Below the pieces are notes generated by a model. It saw only the letters and a program-made list of their open reading frames with translations, had not been told where the DNA came from and did no database searches. Below are positions 43,828 through 53,308 of a stretch of 64,000 nucleotides of DNA, piece after piece. How positions within the stretch are numbered: position 1 is the stretch's first letter; each line of letters begins with the position of its first letter. This DNA comes from Halobellus rufus. GTDB lineage: Archaea > Halobacteriota > Halobacteria > Halobacteriales > Haloferacaceae. The stretch is from positions 124,001-188,000 of the forward strand of contig NZ_BBJO01000003.1 in the NCBI RefSeq assembly GCF_000739575.1. The letters are read 5' to 3'. Both the position numbers and the translations under genes were made by a program.

Positions 43828-44547
43828 TCAGTCGTCGTCGAAGGTCGTGAGCGCACCGACCGGCGCGTCCGTGAGTTCGCGGGCCCGATCGATCCCCTCG
43901 TCGCCGACCGCGATCAGCGCGAAGACGCCCGACACGTTCGCCTCCGCCTGCATCGCGATGTCGAGGAGCAGCTCTTGGGTCTCGCCCGAGCGGATGAGGT
44001 CGTCGACGATGAGGACGTTCTCGCCGCCGGAGAGCGCCCGCCGCGGGAGGTAGTAGGTCAGTTCGATGCCGGAGGCGAGGCGCTGGCGCGATTCGATGAA
44101 CTCCTCGACGGCCGTCTCCTTCGACTTCTTCGCGTACGCGACGCGGGCGTCGAAGTAGCTCGCCATCGCCGCGCCGAGGGTGATGCCGTCGGTCGCCGCC
44201 GTCAGCACGACGTCCGGGCGCTCGAAGCCGAGCGCGTTGGCGGCGGCGGGCGCGACGAGGTCCAAGAAGGACTGATCGAAGACGATCGCAGAGTTGTCGA
44301 CGTAGCCCTCGTCGTCGAACTCGACGCGGGCGCGGAGTTCCGCGGCCAGCGCCTCGCGGCCGACGCCCTCTACGACCTCGCGGGCGCGCTCGGTGCCGGG
44401 GAGGACGTGACCGTTGACGTACCGGTTGAGGTCGCCCGCCGGGAGCCCGGTGAGCTCCGCGAGTTCGTCGTACGTCCGCGTCTCTTTGAGCATCCGCAGA
44501 ACCGCGACAGACTGTAGCTGGAGGGCAGCTTTCTCCGCTCTGTTCAT
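43828..44547 (-). CDS. gfcR: GfcR: HTH-phosphoribosyltransferase regulator (PyrE2-like)
   Basis: This 239-residue protein has an N-terminal HTH (~15-60: MLKETRTYDELAELTGLPAGDLNRYVNG) fused to a type I phosphoribosyltransferase domain with the PRPP loop VLIVDDLIRSGET near 178-190. This is the haloarchaeal GfcR protein, reported in Haloferax as a transcription regulator of sugar and central metabolism, in which the PRT fold acts as sensor. The permease gene follows. It is not the enzyme PyrE, which is encoded 170 bp upstream on the same strand. Confidence 0.88.
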   Translation of the reverse strand: MNRAEKAALQLQSVAVLRMLKETRTYDELAELTGLPAGDLNRYVNGHVLPGTERAREVVEGVGREALAAELRARVEFDDEGYVDNSAIVFDQSFLDLVAPAAANALGFERPDVVLTAATDGITLGAAMASYFDARVAYAKKSKETAVEEFIESRQRLASGIELTYYLPRRALSGGENVLIVDDLIRSGETQELLLDIAMQAEANVSGVFALIAVGDEGIDRARELTDAPVGALTTFDDD

Positions 44548-44715
44548 ATGAGGGTATGCGAGGTTGCGTAAGTATGAATATATCGATCTGCATTCACGAG
44601 AGAACCACCACGAACGTGGATTGTCGCCCCGAGCGACGGCGACAGAACGAGATGTGAGGAGACGTCGATCGCGCGTGCCAGATCCGAACGGGCCCGGCCG
44701 TCCTGTAGACTGTCG

Positions 44716-45240
44716 CTAGGCGTCGTCTTCGAGGAGGTCCTCCGCCGTGACGAGCGCGTCGAGTTCGACGTCCGCCTCGGCGAGTCGCTCTCGTGCGCCC
44801 TCCTGCCTGTCGACGACGACGAGCACGCGGTCGACGACCGCACCGGCCTCGCGCAGCGCCTCGACGGCGTCGAGCGCGCTTTTCCCGGTGGTGGCGATGT
44901 CTTCGAGGACGACGACTTCCTCGCCCTCCGAGAGTCGGCCTTCGATCCGGTTGCCCGTGCCGTACTCCTTCGCCTGCTTTCGCGCGATGACGTAGGGCGT
45001 GTCGGTCTCGACGCTCGTGACGGCGACCAGCGGCACCGCACCGAGGGCGACTCCCGCGAGCTTTTCGCCGTCCAAGCGACCGGCGAACGCCTCCGCGATC
45101 AGCCGGAGGCAGTGCGGATCGGTCTCGAAGAGGTACTTGTCGACGTAGTACTCGGAGGTCCCGCCGTGGGAGAGCTCGAACTCGCCGAAGCGGACGGCGT
45201 CGGCGGCGCGCAGCGCCGCGATCAGTTCGTCGTTGGCCAT
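44716..45240 (-). CDS. pyrE: Orotate phosphoribosyltransferase
   Basis: The 174-residue enzyme forms orotidine 5'-phosphate from orotate and PRPP. It shows the [19 protein letters not shown] segment near 30-48, [17 protein letters not shown] (OPRT lysine loop) near 85-101 and the PRPP motif [13 protein letters not shown] near 108-120. It is a single-domain enzyme of normal archaeal length. It is in the same orientation as gfcR with 168 bp between. Confidence 0.93.
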   Translation of the reverse strand: MANDELIAALRAADAVRFGEFELSHGGTSEYYVDKYLFETDPHCLRLIAEAFAGRLDGEKLAGVALGAVPLVAVTSVETDTPYVIARKQAKEYGTGNRIEGRLSEGEEVVVLEDIATTGKSALDAVEALREAGAVVDRVLVVVDRQEGARERLAEADVELDALVTAEDLLEDDA

Positions 45241-45356
45241 TGGGTGTGAACGCGCGGGCGGGGCGCTTAAACGGGACGATTCGGGGCGAGAGTAGAGGCG
45301 GAGGCGCGAGCGGAGGCAGGGGCGAGGCGGAAGCGGGAGCGGTCCACCAGCAGTTC

Positions 45357-45454
45357 TACCGCGAGGCTCGCGTTCGCGAGCCGAGCGGCATTTTTGGTCC
45401 AGATTTTTGCGCCGAGCGGTTCGCGTAGCGAACCCGAGGCGGAAAAAGGTGGGT
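45357..45454 (-). repeat. Intergenic palindromic repeat, copy B
   Basis: On the minus strand it runs from the base after the carS stop: ACCCACCTTTTTCCGCCTC, hairpin GGTTCGC-TAC-GCGAACC, then GCGCAAAAATCTGGACCAAA..., hairpin GGCTCGCG-AA-CGCGAGCC. It is identical over all 98 bp to copy C, 1.6 kb away. Confidence 0.9.
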
Positions 45455-45997
45455 CTAATACGGCTCGTCTTTCAGCCCGAGCAGGTACGCGACGGCGTTG
45501 GTGAGGACGTGCAGCACCGGCGTGAGCACGACGACGACCGCAATCACCGGGAGCGTGAACGTCTCCGCGAACCACCCGTAATCGAGGATCGCGGTACAGA
45601 CGAGCGCGCCCGCGACGAAGTCCAGTTGATCGACGACCGGGAAGGCCGCGCCGCGCTCGCGACCCGTCCGGCGCTTGAGGAACGACGCCGCAACGTCGCC
45701 GAGCATCGCGCCGAATGCCAAGCCGAACGCCGCGGCCAGCGGGAACGTCGGCAGATCGACGCCTGCGGCGCTGCCGACCTCTGCAGCGACGGCGTTGAGC
45801 GCGAGCGCGAGGACGACGCCGACGGCTGTTCCAACGGCGGTTCCGCGCCAGGTCTTGCCGTCGCCGAGGAGCCGCCGACCGCCCATCGTTCGGCCGCCGT
45901 CGATCGGCGCGCCGCCGCCGGCGAGGACGGCGGCGTTGTTCGGAACGTACGCGGGCAGCATCGTCCAGAACGCGACGGCGACGAGGTCAACGAGCAT
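45455..45997 (-). CDS. carS: CDP-archaeol synthase
   Basis: The 180-residue membrane enzyme joins CTP to 2,3-bis-geranylgeranyl-glyceryl phosphate to make CDP-archaeol, the polar-lipid branch point. It has five or so helices and the CarS motifs GDGKTWRGT near 46-54 and [19 protein letters not shown] near 100-118 with PVVDQLDF. The start at 45995-45997 begins directly at the first helix. Its stop is followed directly by repeat copy B. Confidence 0.92.
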   Translation of the reverse strand: MLVDLVAVAFWTMLPAYVPNNAAVLAGGGAPIDGGRTMGGRRLLGDGKTWRGTAVGTAVGVVLALALNAVAAEVGSAAGVDLPTFPLAAAFGLAFGAMLGDVAASFLKRRTGRERGAAFPVVDQLDFVAGALVCTAILDYGWFAETFTLPVIAVVVVLTPVLHVLTNAVAYLLGLKDEPY

Positions 45998-46117
45998 CGG
46001 TGTCGGCTGCGGTGGCGAGTGCAAAAGGTCCCCCGGTTCTGACGTGCAGCGTGGGCGCGTGATGGGCACACTCGACACCAGTCACTTTAACCCCCCAGTG
46101 AGACGTATCTACTGAGA

Positions 46118-46705
46118 ATGTCCTCCTGGAGGCGCGATTTCGCGAGCGGATTGGTCGTCCTGACGCCGATTCTCGTCATTCTGTTGGTCCTCAACTACCT
46201 GTACTCACGGATCGTCGACCTGCCGGTGATCCGACGGCTGGACGAGCCGCTGGGGTTCGTCGTCGCGGTCGTCGTCTTCATCATGCTCGTGCTCTCGATC
46301 GGCTATCTGATGCGGACGACCGTCGGACGGCTGTTCGAGACGTACCTCGACGCGGCGATGAACCGGGTTCCGCTGATCCGCGTGCTCTACAACGCCTCGA
46401 AACTCGCCGTCGAGACGGCGGTGTCCGGCACCGACGACCTCCAGAAGCCGGTGAAGATCGAACCGTGGAACGGGATGCGGATGACGGCGTTCAAGACCGG
46501 CAAGACGACCGACGACGGCCGCGTGGTCCTGTTTATGCCCACCGCGCCGAACATCACCACGGGGTTCGTGATGGAAGTCGATCCCGAGGACATCACCGAG
46601 ACGGACGAGAGCGTCGAAGAGGCGCTCACCCGGGTTTTGTCGGCCGGATTCGGCGAGAACGAACAGACGGCCCCCATCGACATCGACGCCCGCGCAGACG
46701 AGTGA
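46118..46705 (+). CDS. DUF502 family membrane protein
   Basis: The 195-residue protein has two N-terminal transmembrane helices (~10-30 and 48-68) and a soluble domain with VPLIRVLYNASKLAVETAV and VLFMPTAPNITTGFVMEVDP. The family is widespread and uncharacterised, probably involved in membrane or cell-envelope transport. The next gene begins one base after its stop. Confidence 0.82.
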   Translation: MSSWRRDFASGLVVLTPILVILLVLNYLYSRIVDLPVIRRLDEPLGFVVAVVVFIMLVLSIGYLMRTTVGRLFETYLDAAMNRVPLIRVLYNASKLAVETAVSGTDDLQKPVKIEPWNGMRMTAFKTGKTTDDGRVVLFMPTAPNITTGFVMEVDPEDITETDESVEEALTRVLSAGFGENEQTAPIDIDARADE

Positions 46706-46706
46706 G

Positions 46707-46928
46707 ATGCGCTACGTCTACCACGCATCGAAAGTCGCGTTCGGCCTCGCAGTCGCCCTCCTCGGATACGGACAGGCGGTAGAGGTGTTCGTCGTCGGCC
46801 TGCAACTCGCGTACAGCGCGCTCTTTCTCGCCGGAGCGTTCCTCGCGGCCCACGGGCTGTTCACCGGCGTCGAAGCCGCGGTAGTGGCCGGAAACGGTGG
46901 GAGCGAACCCGTCTCAGAATCAGAATAG
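46707..46928 (+). CDS. Small two-helix membrane protein
   Basis: It encodes 73 residues: two hydrophobic helices (~8-26 and ~31-52) and a short acidic tail. No family is recognised. It begins one base after the DUF502 stop, so the two are co-translated and may form a complex. Confidence 0.65.
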   Translation: MRYVYHASKVAFGLAVALLGYGQAVEVFVVGLQLAYSALFLAGAFLAAHGLFTGVEAAVVAGNGGSEPVSESE

Positions 46929-46959
46929 CCAGCGGTGCCGTGCAGGTTTCCGAAGGTTG

Positions 46960-47057
46960 TACCGCGAGGCTCGCGTTCGCGAGCCGAGCGGCATTTTTGG
47001 TCCAGATTTTTGCGCCGAGCGGTTCGCGTAGCGAACCCGAGGCGGAAAAAGGTGGGT
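46960..47057 (-). repeat. Intergenic palindromic repeat, copy C
   Basis: It is identical to copy B over 98 bp and again lies immediately after a gene end: only 2 bases separate it from the ilvE stop (47060-47062). It forms the same two hairpins. Confidence 0.9.
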
Positions 47058-47059
47058 TC

Positions 47060-47989
47060 CTAGAGATACGTGAACCACTCGTCGTGGTCGTCGGTCCGCC
47101 GCTCGACGAGGTCGAAGAACGCCTGCTGGAGTTCCTCCGTCACGGGGCCGCGGGAGCCGTCGCCGATGACGACGTTGTCGACCTTCCGGATCGGCGTGAC
47201 CTCCGCGGCCGTCCCGGAGAAGAACAGTTCGTCGGCGGTGTTGAGTTCGCCGCGGGAGATGCTGGCCTGATCGTGGACGGTGTAGCCGCGCTCGCGGGCG
47301 AGTTCGATCACGGTGTTGCGCGTGATGCCGTCGAGGATGCTCTCGGAGAGACCGGGCGTGTAGATCTCGCCGTCGCGGACGAGGAAGATGTTCTCGCCGG
47401 GCCCCTCGGCGACGTTGCCCTCCTTGTTCAGGACGATCGCCTCGGTGTAGCCGTTGCGGCGGGCCTCCTCGCCGGCGAGCAGCGAGTTGACGTACAGGCC
47501 GGTCGTCTTCGCGTTCGTCGGAATCTGACTGGAGGCGTGCTTGCGCCACGAGGAGATCATCACCTCGACGCCGCGTTCGAGCGCCTCCTCGCCGAGGTAC
47601 GCGCCCCACGGCCACGCCGCGATCGCGACGTTGACCGGGTTGTCCTTCGGGCTGACGCCGAGGGAGCCGTAACCGTAGAACGCGACCGGGCGGATGTAAC
47701 AGGACTCCAGTTCCTCGCGTCGGAGCAGTTCGAGCGTCGCCTCGGTGAGTTCCTCGCGGGAGTACGGAATCTCCATATCATAGGGGTCGCCCGACTGGTA
47801 GAACCGTTCGAGGTGCTCCTCCCAGCGGAAGATCGCCGGGCCGTTCTCGGTGTCGTAACAGCGAACGCCCTCGAAGATGCCCGAGCCGTAGTGAAGACCG
47901 TGCGTGAGAACGTGAACCGTCGCGTCGTCCCAGTCGACGAACGAACCGTCCTGCCAGATCGTGTCGACGTCCATCTCGTCGAATCCCAT
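47060..47989 (-). CDS. ilvE: Branched-chain amino acid aminotransferase
   Basis: The 309-residue fold-type IV PLP enzyme interconverts leucine, isoleucine and valine with their keto acids. It shows LTHGLHYGSGIFEGVR near 29-44, the PLP lysine in TNAKTTGLYVNS near 158, and EGPGENIFLVRDG near 193. Length is normal. It is transcribed alone; the repeat copy C follows its stop. Confidence 0.94.
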   Translation of the reverse strand: MGFDEMDVDTIWQDGSFVDWDDATVHVLTHGLHYGSGIFEGVRCYDTENGPAIFRWEEHLERFYQSGDPYDMEIPYSREELTEATLELLRREELESCYIRPVAFYGYGSLGVSPKDNPVNVAIAAWPWGAYLGEEALERGVEVMISSWRKHASSQIPTNAKTTGLYVNSLLAGEEARRNGYTEAIVLNKEGNVAEGPGENIFLVRDGEIYTPGLSESILDGITRNTVIELARERGYTVHDQASISRGELNTADELFFSGTAAEVTPIRKVDNVVIGDGSRGPVTEELQQAFFDLVERRTDDHDEWFTYL

Positions 47990-48097
47990 ATCCCGTGGTT
48001 TACTCCCCGGGATATAAAACCATACAGGACCGCCGAGGCGGGATAGAGGGCGAGTACCGTAGACGAGTGCTGTCTCAGTGGTCGATCGGCTCAGTCG

Positions 48098-48874
48098 TTA
48101 CCCGAGTCGGTCGATGAGGTCCGCACCCTCGACGTAGACGAGATCGTGCTCGCGGGCGTACGCCGCCGCGTCGGTCGGCGTCCGAGCGCCGCCGGTGTCG
48201 GCGTCGAGCATCTCGCAGACGACGACCGCGGGCGGGAGGTCGGCGGCGTCCGCGAGCGCCAGCCCCAGTTCGGTGTGACCGCGGCGGTCGTCCAACAGGT
48301 CGGGTGCGCCGCGGAGCACGTGGACGTGTCCGGGCGTCCGGAACTCGTCGGCGAACGTCTCGGCGTCGTAGCTCTCGTGGGAAGTCGCAGCGCGGGAAGC
48401 GGCCTCGCCGAGTCGGCGGATCGTCAGCGCGCGGTCGTCGTCGGTGATGCCCGTGAACGTCTCGCGGTGGTTCACCGGCAGCGAGAACGACGAGCGGTCG
48501 TCGTAGGCGAGGTCGTGATCGGCCGCCGCGGGGTGATCGAGTTCGTCTTCGAGGAACGGGAGTCCGACGGCGTCGGCGACGGCGTCGGAGACCGCCGTAC
48601 AGACGAGTCCGCCGGCGTCGCGGCGCAGTCGCGCGACGGCTGCAGCGTCGACCGCGTTCGCGGGGTAGACGATGTCCGTCTCGCCCTCGCGGTCGGCGGC
48701 GTCGTGGATCAGGACCGGTTCGCCGCGTCGGAACGCAGCGAGCGCGCGGTCGACGGCCCGGTCGGCGGCTCGCCCGCCAGCGTCCCCGGCATCGCGGTGT
48801 TCGGCGGTCCGGTCCCCCTCCTGCTCCGTCTCGCGAGCGCTCTCGGGCGCGACGTCGGTGGTCGTTCGCGTCAT
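48098..48874 (-). CDS. ribB: 3,4-dihydroxy-2-butanone 4-phosphate synthase
   Basis: This 258-residue enzyme makes the four-carbon riboflavin precursor from ribulose 5-phosphate. Motifs: [12 protein letters not shown] near residue 60 (metal and substrate Asp/Glu), [23 protein letters not shown] near 182-204 and [21 protein letters not shown] near 217. An N-terminal charged extension of ~35 residues is haloarchaeal. It overlaps the upstream ribK by four bases (ATGA), so the two riboflavin genes are one transcription and translation unit. Confidence 0.93.
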   Translation of the reverse strand: MTRTTTDVAPESARETEQEGDRTAEHRDAGDAGGRAADRAVDRALAAFRRGEPVLIHDAADREGETDIVYPANAVDAAAVARLRRDAGGLVCTAVSDAVADAVGLPFLEDELDHPAAADHDLAYDDRSSFSLPVNHRETFTGITDDDRALTIRRLGEAASRAATSHESYDAETFADEFRTPGHVHVLRGAPDLLDDRRGHTELGLALADAADLPPAVVVCEMLDADTGGARTPTDAAAYAREHDLVYVEGADLIDRLG

Positions 48875-49581
48875 CGCGTCGCCTCCACCTCGACGGTCAC
48901 CGTGTCGCCGTCTTCGAGACCCAAGGCGTCCCGGAGCTTGACCGGGGCGATGATCTCCAACTGCGTCTCGTCGTGGTGCGTGCGCTCGGGGACGATGATG
49001 TGGGCGGTCTCGGCGGTCTCGCCGTCGTATTCGACCGTCGCGGCGTAGCACGTCGCTGGACCGAACGTCCGCTCGTCGTCCTCCCAGCCGTCGATCGGCA
49101 CGCCCGAGAGCGACGAGACGGCGGATCGGGACCGGACGCTCTCCTCGTCGAGGTCGACGTTGAGCGTGCCGGGGAAGGGCTCGTAGCCGAGTCGTTCGGC
49201 GAACTGTTCCATATATCCCGACAGCGAGATGTAGTGTCGGCCCTCGCCCATCCCGCTCGTGACGGTGCCGTCGAGTTCGACCGTCGATGGATCGCTGCCG
49301 TCGAAGATGCGTCGGTAGTGCGCGTACTCGCGGTGCAGCGCGGCCTCGCCCGACTCGGTCAGCGAGACCCACTGTCCGTCCGCGACGACGTCGCGCTCGA
49401 CGTGGCCGGCCTCTTCGAGCCGCTGGAGCCGACGCGAGGCCGTCTGGTTCGACGCGTCGAGGCGGTCGGCGAGCGCCGAACAGGAGATCTTGACGGGAGC
49501 CGAGATCGCGCCCTCGAGCGCGACGAACTTCAGCGCCGCCAACTCGTCGTGGCCGACGGCGGAGACTGCCGATTCTGACAT
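48871..49581 (-). CDS. ribK: CTP-dependent riboflavin kinase fused to HTH regulator (RbkR-type)
   Basis: The 236-residue protein has an N-terminal winged helix (~15-95, with [19 protein letters not shown] as recognition helix) and a C-terminal CTP-dependent riboflavin kinase (~100-230: [52 protein letters not shown]). Archaeal proteins of this architecture (RbkR) both make FMN and control riboflavin genes. A palindrome at its own promoter (see regulatory entry) fits autoregulation of ribK-ribB. Confidence 0.92.
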   Translation of the reverse strand: MSESAVSAVGHDELAALKFVALEGAISAPVKISCSALADRLDASNQTASRRLQRLEEAGHVERDVVADGQWVSLTESGEAALHREYAHYRRIFDGSDPSTVELDGTVTSGMGEGRHYISLSGYMEQFAERLGYEPFPGTLNVDLDEESVRSRSAVSSLSGVPIDGWEDDERTFGPATCYAATVEYDGETAETAHIIVPERTHHDETQLEIIAPVKLRDALGLEDGDTVTVEVEATR

Positions 49582-49605
49582 TGTCCGACGTTTGGTTCCG
49601 TGCGT

Positions 49606-49636
49606 GTTAAGTATAACGGCTTTGGAATGTATTCCA
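49606..49636 (-). promoter_or_regulatory. ribK-ribB promoter with candidate RbkR operator
   Basis: On the minus strand, TGGAAT-AC-ATTCCA (49623-49636, a perfect 6-bp inverted repeat) lies just upstream of the TATA-like GTTATACTTAAC (49606-49617), which is ~25-36 bp from the ATG. A dimeric winged-helix regulator bound there would overlap the BRE. The obvious candidate is RbkR, the product of the gene itself. Confidence 0.5.
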
Positions 49637-49849
49637 GAAATGAGATAGTGGAGTGGGAAAAAGAAGCGCCGTTCATTTCCGCTCGTCGGTTCCCGGACCG
49701 ACTTCTCGATTTTGGGTCGTGTCACGATGTTGTGCTCGATCGCTCCTAAAGGCGTCGATACCGGCGGCGGGGCATCCCGAGAACGGTCCCCGACAGAGCG
49801 GCCAACGCCGTTCGGAAAGGCCTTTAGCCGCGGTGGCTGAACGGCGAGT

Positions 49850-51604
49850 ATGTTCAGATCCTTCCGATCGGAGGTCGAGGACGCGGTCGAAGCGGCGCTC
49901 GACGCCCTCGACCTGCCGACCGACGACCTCGGAGTCGAGGAACCGCCGGAGGACGTTCCGGCGACGCTGGCGTCGAGCGTCGCGTTCCGCCTCGCCGGGG
50001 AGGTCGGTGCCGCGCCCCCGGCGGTCGCACAGGACGTCGCCGACGCGATCGAGATCGACGGTTGCGAGTACGTCGGCCGCGTCGACACGCAGGGGCCGTA
50101 CGTGAACTTCTACGTCTCCGAGGCCTACTACGCCGACACGCTCGATGCGGGGCAGCGAGCGGACTACGGCACGCTCCCGCCGACGGGGAAGTCCGTCGTC
50201 GTCGAGCACACGAGCGCGAACCCGACCGGGCCGGTCCACGTCGGCCGCGCGCGCAACCCGATCTTCGGCGACGCGGTCGCCCGAGTGCTCGATTACGCCG
50301 GCAACGACGTCGAAAGACACTACTACGTCAACGACGCCGGGCGGCAGGTGGCCGTCTTCACGTGGGCCTACGAGACGTTCGACGAGTCGGACCTGCCGGA
50401 GCCGGAGCGCGACCGCGCGGACTACGACCTCGTGCGGTACTACCGGAAGGGCAACGACTTCTTGGAGAACGCCGAGGGCGACGCCGTCGAGGCGGCGGAA
50501 GCGGAGATCGCCGAAATTATGCAGGGCCTCGAAGCCGGAAACGAGGAGACGTTCGAGCGCGTCGCCGTCGTCGTCGATCAGGTCCTCGGCGGGATGAGAG
50601 CCTCGCTGGAACGGCTGCCGGCGGAGTTCGACCGCTTCGTGAAGGAGACGCAGTTCATCCGCGACGGCTCCGCCGACGACGTCGTCGAGCGGCTGAAGGA
50701 GTCCGACCACGCCGTCTACGAGGAGGACGCCTGGCAGCTCGATCTCTCCGAATTCGGATTGGAGAAGAACCTCGTGTTCCTCCGCTCTGACGACACCACG
50801 CTGTACACGACGCGCGACCTCGCCCACCACGAGTGGAAGTTCGAGAACTACGACGAGGCGGTGACCGTCCTCGGAGAGGACCACAAACTGCAGGCCGAAC
50901 AGCTCGAAGCCGCGCTGGAAGTCCTCGGCAACGACACCGAAAAACTCCGGCAGACGTTCTACTCGTGGGTCAACCTCCCCGAGGGCGGGATGTCGACCCG
51001 GGAGGGCACCGGCGTCGACCTCGACGACCTGCTCGACGAGTCGATCCGCCGCGCCCGCGAGGAGGTCGAAGACCGACTCGACTCGCGCATCAGAAACGAC
51101 GAACTGAGCGACGAGGACATCGAGCGGATCGCCCACCAGGTCGGCATCGGCGCGGTCCGCTACGACATCGTCTCGAAACAGCCCACGAAGGGGATCACCT
51201 TCGAGTGGGAGCGCGCGCTCGACTTCGAGGCGCAGTCCGCGCCCTACGTCCAGTACGTCCACGCGCGCTGTTGCGGCATCGAGGGCGAGGCCGCCGCCGC
51301 GGGCATCGAACCCCAGATGGACGTCTCGCTTCTGGACACCGACGCCGAGCGCGAACTGCTCGCCGACGTCGCGCGGTTCCCCGCGGTGATCGAGGAGGCC
51401 GCCGAGGACCTCGAACCCCACGTCGTCGCGACGTTCGCCCGCGAGTTCGCCGAGACGTTCAACACCTTCTACCGGGAGTGCTCGGTGCTCAACGCGGAGG
51501 ACGACGAGGTCGCCGCGGCGCGCCTCGCACTGGTCGAGGCGTCGCGACACACCGTCGCGAACGCGCTGGACGCGGTCGGCATCGAGGCACCCGAATCGAT
51601 GTGA
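49850..51604 (+). CDS. argS: Arginyl-tRNA synthetase
   Basis: The 584-residue class I synthetase charges tRNA-Arg. The N-terminal tRNA-recognition domain is followed by the HIGH motif as PVHVGRARN (residues ~128-136), a Rossmann core, the KMSKS-region variant GMSTREG near 380-386 and the C-terminal all-helical anticodon-binding domain (DALR type, ~480-584). Length is normal. A TATA-like CCTTTAGCC lies ~25 bp upstream of the ATG at 49850. Confidence 0.95.
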   Translation: MFRSFRSEVEDAVEAALDALDLPTDDLGVEEPPEDVPATLASSVAFRLAGEVGAAPPAVAQDVADAIEIDGCEYVGRVDTQGPYVNFYVSEAYYADTLDAGQRADYGTLPPTGKSVVVEHTSANPTGPVHVGRARNPIFGDAVARVLDYAGNDVERHYYVNDAGRQVAVFTWAYETFDESDLPEPERDRADYDLVRYYRKGNDFLENAEGDAVEAAEAEIAEIMQGLEAGNEETFERVAVVVDQVLGGMRASLERLPAEFDRFVKETQFIRDGSADDVVERLKESDHAVYEEDAWQLDLSEFGLEKNLVFLRSDDTTLYTTRDLAHHEWKFENYDEAVTVLGEDHKLQAEQLEAALEVLGNDTEKLRQTFYSWVNLPEGGMSTREGTGVDLDDLLDESIRRAREEVEDRLDSRIRNDELSDEDIERIAHQVGIGAVRYDIVSKQPTKGITFEWERALDFEAQSAPYVQYVHARCCGIEGEAAAAGIEPQMDVSLLDTDAERELLADVARFPAVIEEAAEDLEPHVVATFAREFAETFNTFYRECSVLNAEDDEVAAARLALVEASRHTVANALDAVGIEAPESM

Positions 51605-51640
51605 GAGCCGGTCTCGACGGCGTCGAGCCCGTTGGGCCGA

Positions 51641-51781
51641 TTACAGCGCGACGCTCAGCGGCGCGAGCATCCCCGTCAGATCCCCGCCGACCGCGAACAC
51701 GGTTGCGACGCCGGCACCGAGCGCCAGCGCGAGGAACAGGACGAGCCACCAGAACGGAACGCGCGAATCAGTTTCTGCCAT
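51641..51781 (-). CDS. 46-residue single-span membrane microprotein
   Basis: The reading frame M-A-E-T-D-S-R-V-P-F-W-W begins at 51779-51781 and ends in TAA at 51641-51643. It encodes a short polar N-terminus, one hydrophobic helix (~10-33) and a Gly-rich end with a second hydrophobic patch. It fits the archaeal pattern of small membrane proteins; no family is recognised. It lies between argS and the MinD-like gene; co-transcription with the latter is possible, as the MinD gene runs in the same direction from upstream. Confidence 0.6.
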   Translation of the reverse strand: MAETDSRVPFWWLVLFLALALGAGVATVFAVGGDLTGMLAPLSVAL

Positions 51782-51835
51782 ATCGACGACTCACCGCACC
51801 CGCATAAAAGAAGTTCCCGCTTCAGCGCGCCGAGG

Positions 51836-53308
51836 CTATCCGAAGAACCGACCGAAGAGACCCTTCTTCTTTCCGCCGTCGTCATCGTCGCCACCCTCGC
51901 TGTCGTCGTCAGCAGAACTGTTCGTCTCCTCGTCGTCGCCACCGCCAGACTCGCTGTCAGCGTCCTCGGCGTCTTCGATCGTCTCGTCGTCGGCAGTCCC
52001 GGACGCGTCGTCGACCACCGACTCCTCCGCTGAGCCGCCTTCGGCGTCCTCGACTCCATCGACGTCATCGGACAGCGACGTCGTGTAGACGCCGCTGTCG
52101 GGATCCGCATCCGAGCCGTCACTGCCGCCCGTGAGTTCCTCCGGACTCGCCGGTTCGATCAGCGGGTCCGACTCCTCCTCCGTGGGTTCGCCCTCGTCGG
52201 CCTCGCTCTCTGCGTCGAGGTCGTCCGGAGAACTGCCGTCGTCTGCCGCATCAGCGTCAGCCGTCTCGTCGGTGACGGGATCCGCTCCGACGTCGTATTC
52301 GGCCAGTGGATCGCTGCTGTCCTCCGAACCGTCCTCCTCGTGGGCACCGGCGACGAGGATCTCGTCATCGTTCGCCTCCGAGTCGCTCGCGGCGTCGTCA
52401 TCGTCGTCTGCGCGGTCCTCGCCGTCGCTGTCTTCACTGTCTTCGTCGGCGACGTCGCGATCATCGTCGTCGCTGTCTTCCCCGCCCTCGTCGTCGGCGT
52501 CGCGGGAATCGGGTTCTTCGACGCTCTCGGCGTCGTCTCCATCAGACTCCGCCTCCTCGTCCGCTCCCTCGACGCTCCCGGTTTCGTCGCGTTCGTCGGC
52601 GAGCGCCTCGTCCCCGGTCAGCGCCGCCGCGAGCGATCGATACGCCGAGGCCGCGTCGCTACCGGGTGCGAAGGTCGTCAGCGGTTCACCGGCGTCACCG
52701 GCCTCCGAGATCGCGGTCGCCTCCGGGATGATCTGGAGGATCTCCGCGTCGAGGTGGTCGCTGACGACGTCGGGATCGAGCGTCTCGCGGTCGGCGCGGT
52801 TCAGCGCCACGCCCGCGACGCTGACGCCGAGGCGGCCGGCGACCTGCCGCGTCTTGTCGGTGTCGCCGAGGGAGTCGCGCGTCGGCGTCGAGACGAGCAG
52901 CACCTCGTCGACGAAGGTCATCGGGACCACGGTGTCGTTGCTGAGCCCCGCGCCGGTGTCGAGGACGACGTACTCGTACTCCTCGCCGAGGGAGTCGAGC
53001 ACCGACTCCAGTTCGTCCGGCTCGGCCCGCGAGAACGCGTCGAGGTCGGGCGATCCGGGGACGACGGCCATCGCGTGCGGCCCCTCGTGAATCGATTCCT
53101 CGACGTCGGCCTCGCCGGCGAGGACGTCGTGGAGCGTGGCGTCCCCCAGCGAGACGCCGAGGGCGCTCGCGAGGTTCGCCATCCCCAGATCGCCGTCGAC
53201 GACGGCGACGCTCGATCCCCCGGCGGCCAACGCGGCGGCGAGGTTCGCCGCCGTCGTCGTCTTGCCGACACCCCCCTTCGCACTGACGACTGCGTAGACA
53301 CGACCCAT
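51836..53308 (-). CDS. MinD/ParA-family ATPase with long acidic C-terminal tail and terminal membrane-targeting-like sequence
   Basis: The 490-residue protein has an N-terminal MinD domain (~1-235): deviant Walker A KGGVGKTT at 11-18, DGDLGMANL near 38, VVLDTGAGLS near 114 and NRADRETLDP near 168. A ~240-residue disordered tail, overwhelmingly Asp, Glu and Ser, follows and ends in K-K-K-G-L-F-G-R-F-F-G, a short basic-hydrophobic patch resembling a membrane-targeting amphipathic helix. Haloarchaeal MinD paralogs with extended tails (MinD4-like) position surface machinery such as archaella. The tail length is unusual for the family. A TATA-like TTTATAAG lies ~35 bp upstream. Confidence 0.9.
   Translation of the reverse strand: MGRVYAVVSAKGGVGKTTTAANLAAALAAGGSSVAVVDGDLGMANLASALGVSLGDATLHDVLAGEADVEESIHEGPHAMAVVPGSPDLDAFSRAEPDELESVLDSLGEEYEYVVLDTGAGLSNDTVVPMTFVDEVLLVSTPTRDSLGDTDKTRQVAGRLGVSVAGVALNRADRETLDPDVVSDHLDAEILQIIPEATAISEAGDAGEPLTTFAPGSDAASAYRSLAAALTGDEALADERDETGSVEGADEEAESDGDDAESVEEPDSRDADDEGGEDSDDDDRDVADEDSEDSDGEDRADDDDDAASDSEANDDEILVAGAHEEDGSEDSSDPLAEYDVGADPVTDETADADAADDGSSPDDLDAESEADEGEPTEEESDPLIEPASPEELTGGSDGSDADPDSGVYTTSLSDDVDGVEDAEGGSAEESVVDDASGTADDETIEDAEDADSESGGGDDEETNSSADDDSEGGDDDDGGKKKGLFGRFFG

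Noticed and set aside
49673-51550. 625-codon open frame antisense to argS
   Set aside because: Antisense shadow of a well-supported arginyl-tRNA synthetase.
51900-52560. Possible CRISPR-like or satellite repeat in the MinD tail
   Set aside because: Frequent GTCGTC/TCGTCG reflects Asp/Ser/Glu codons of the acidic tail; no spacer structure is present.
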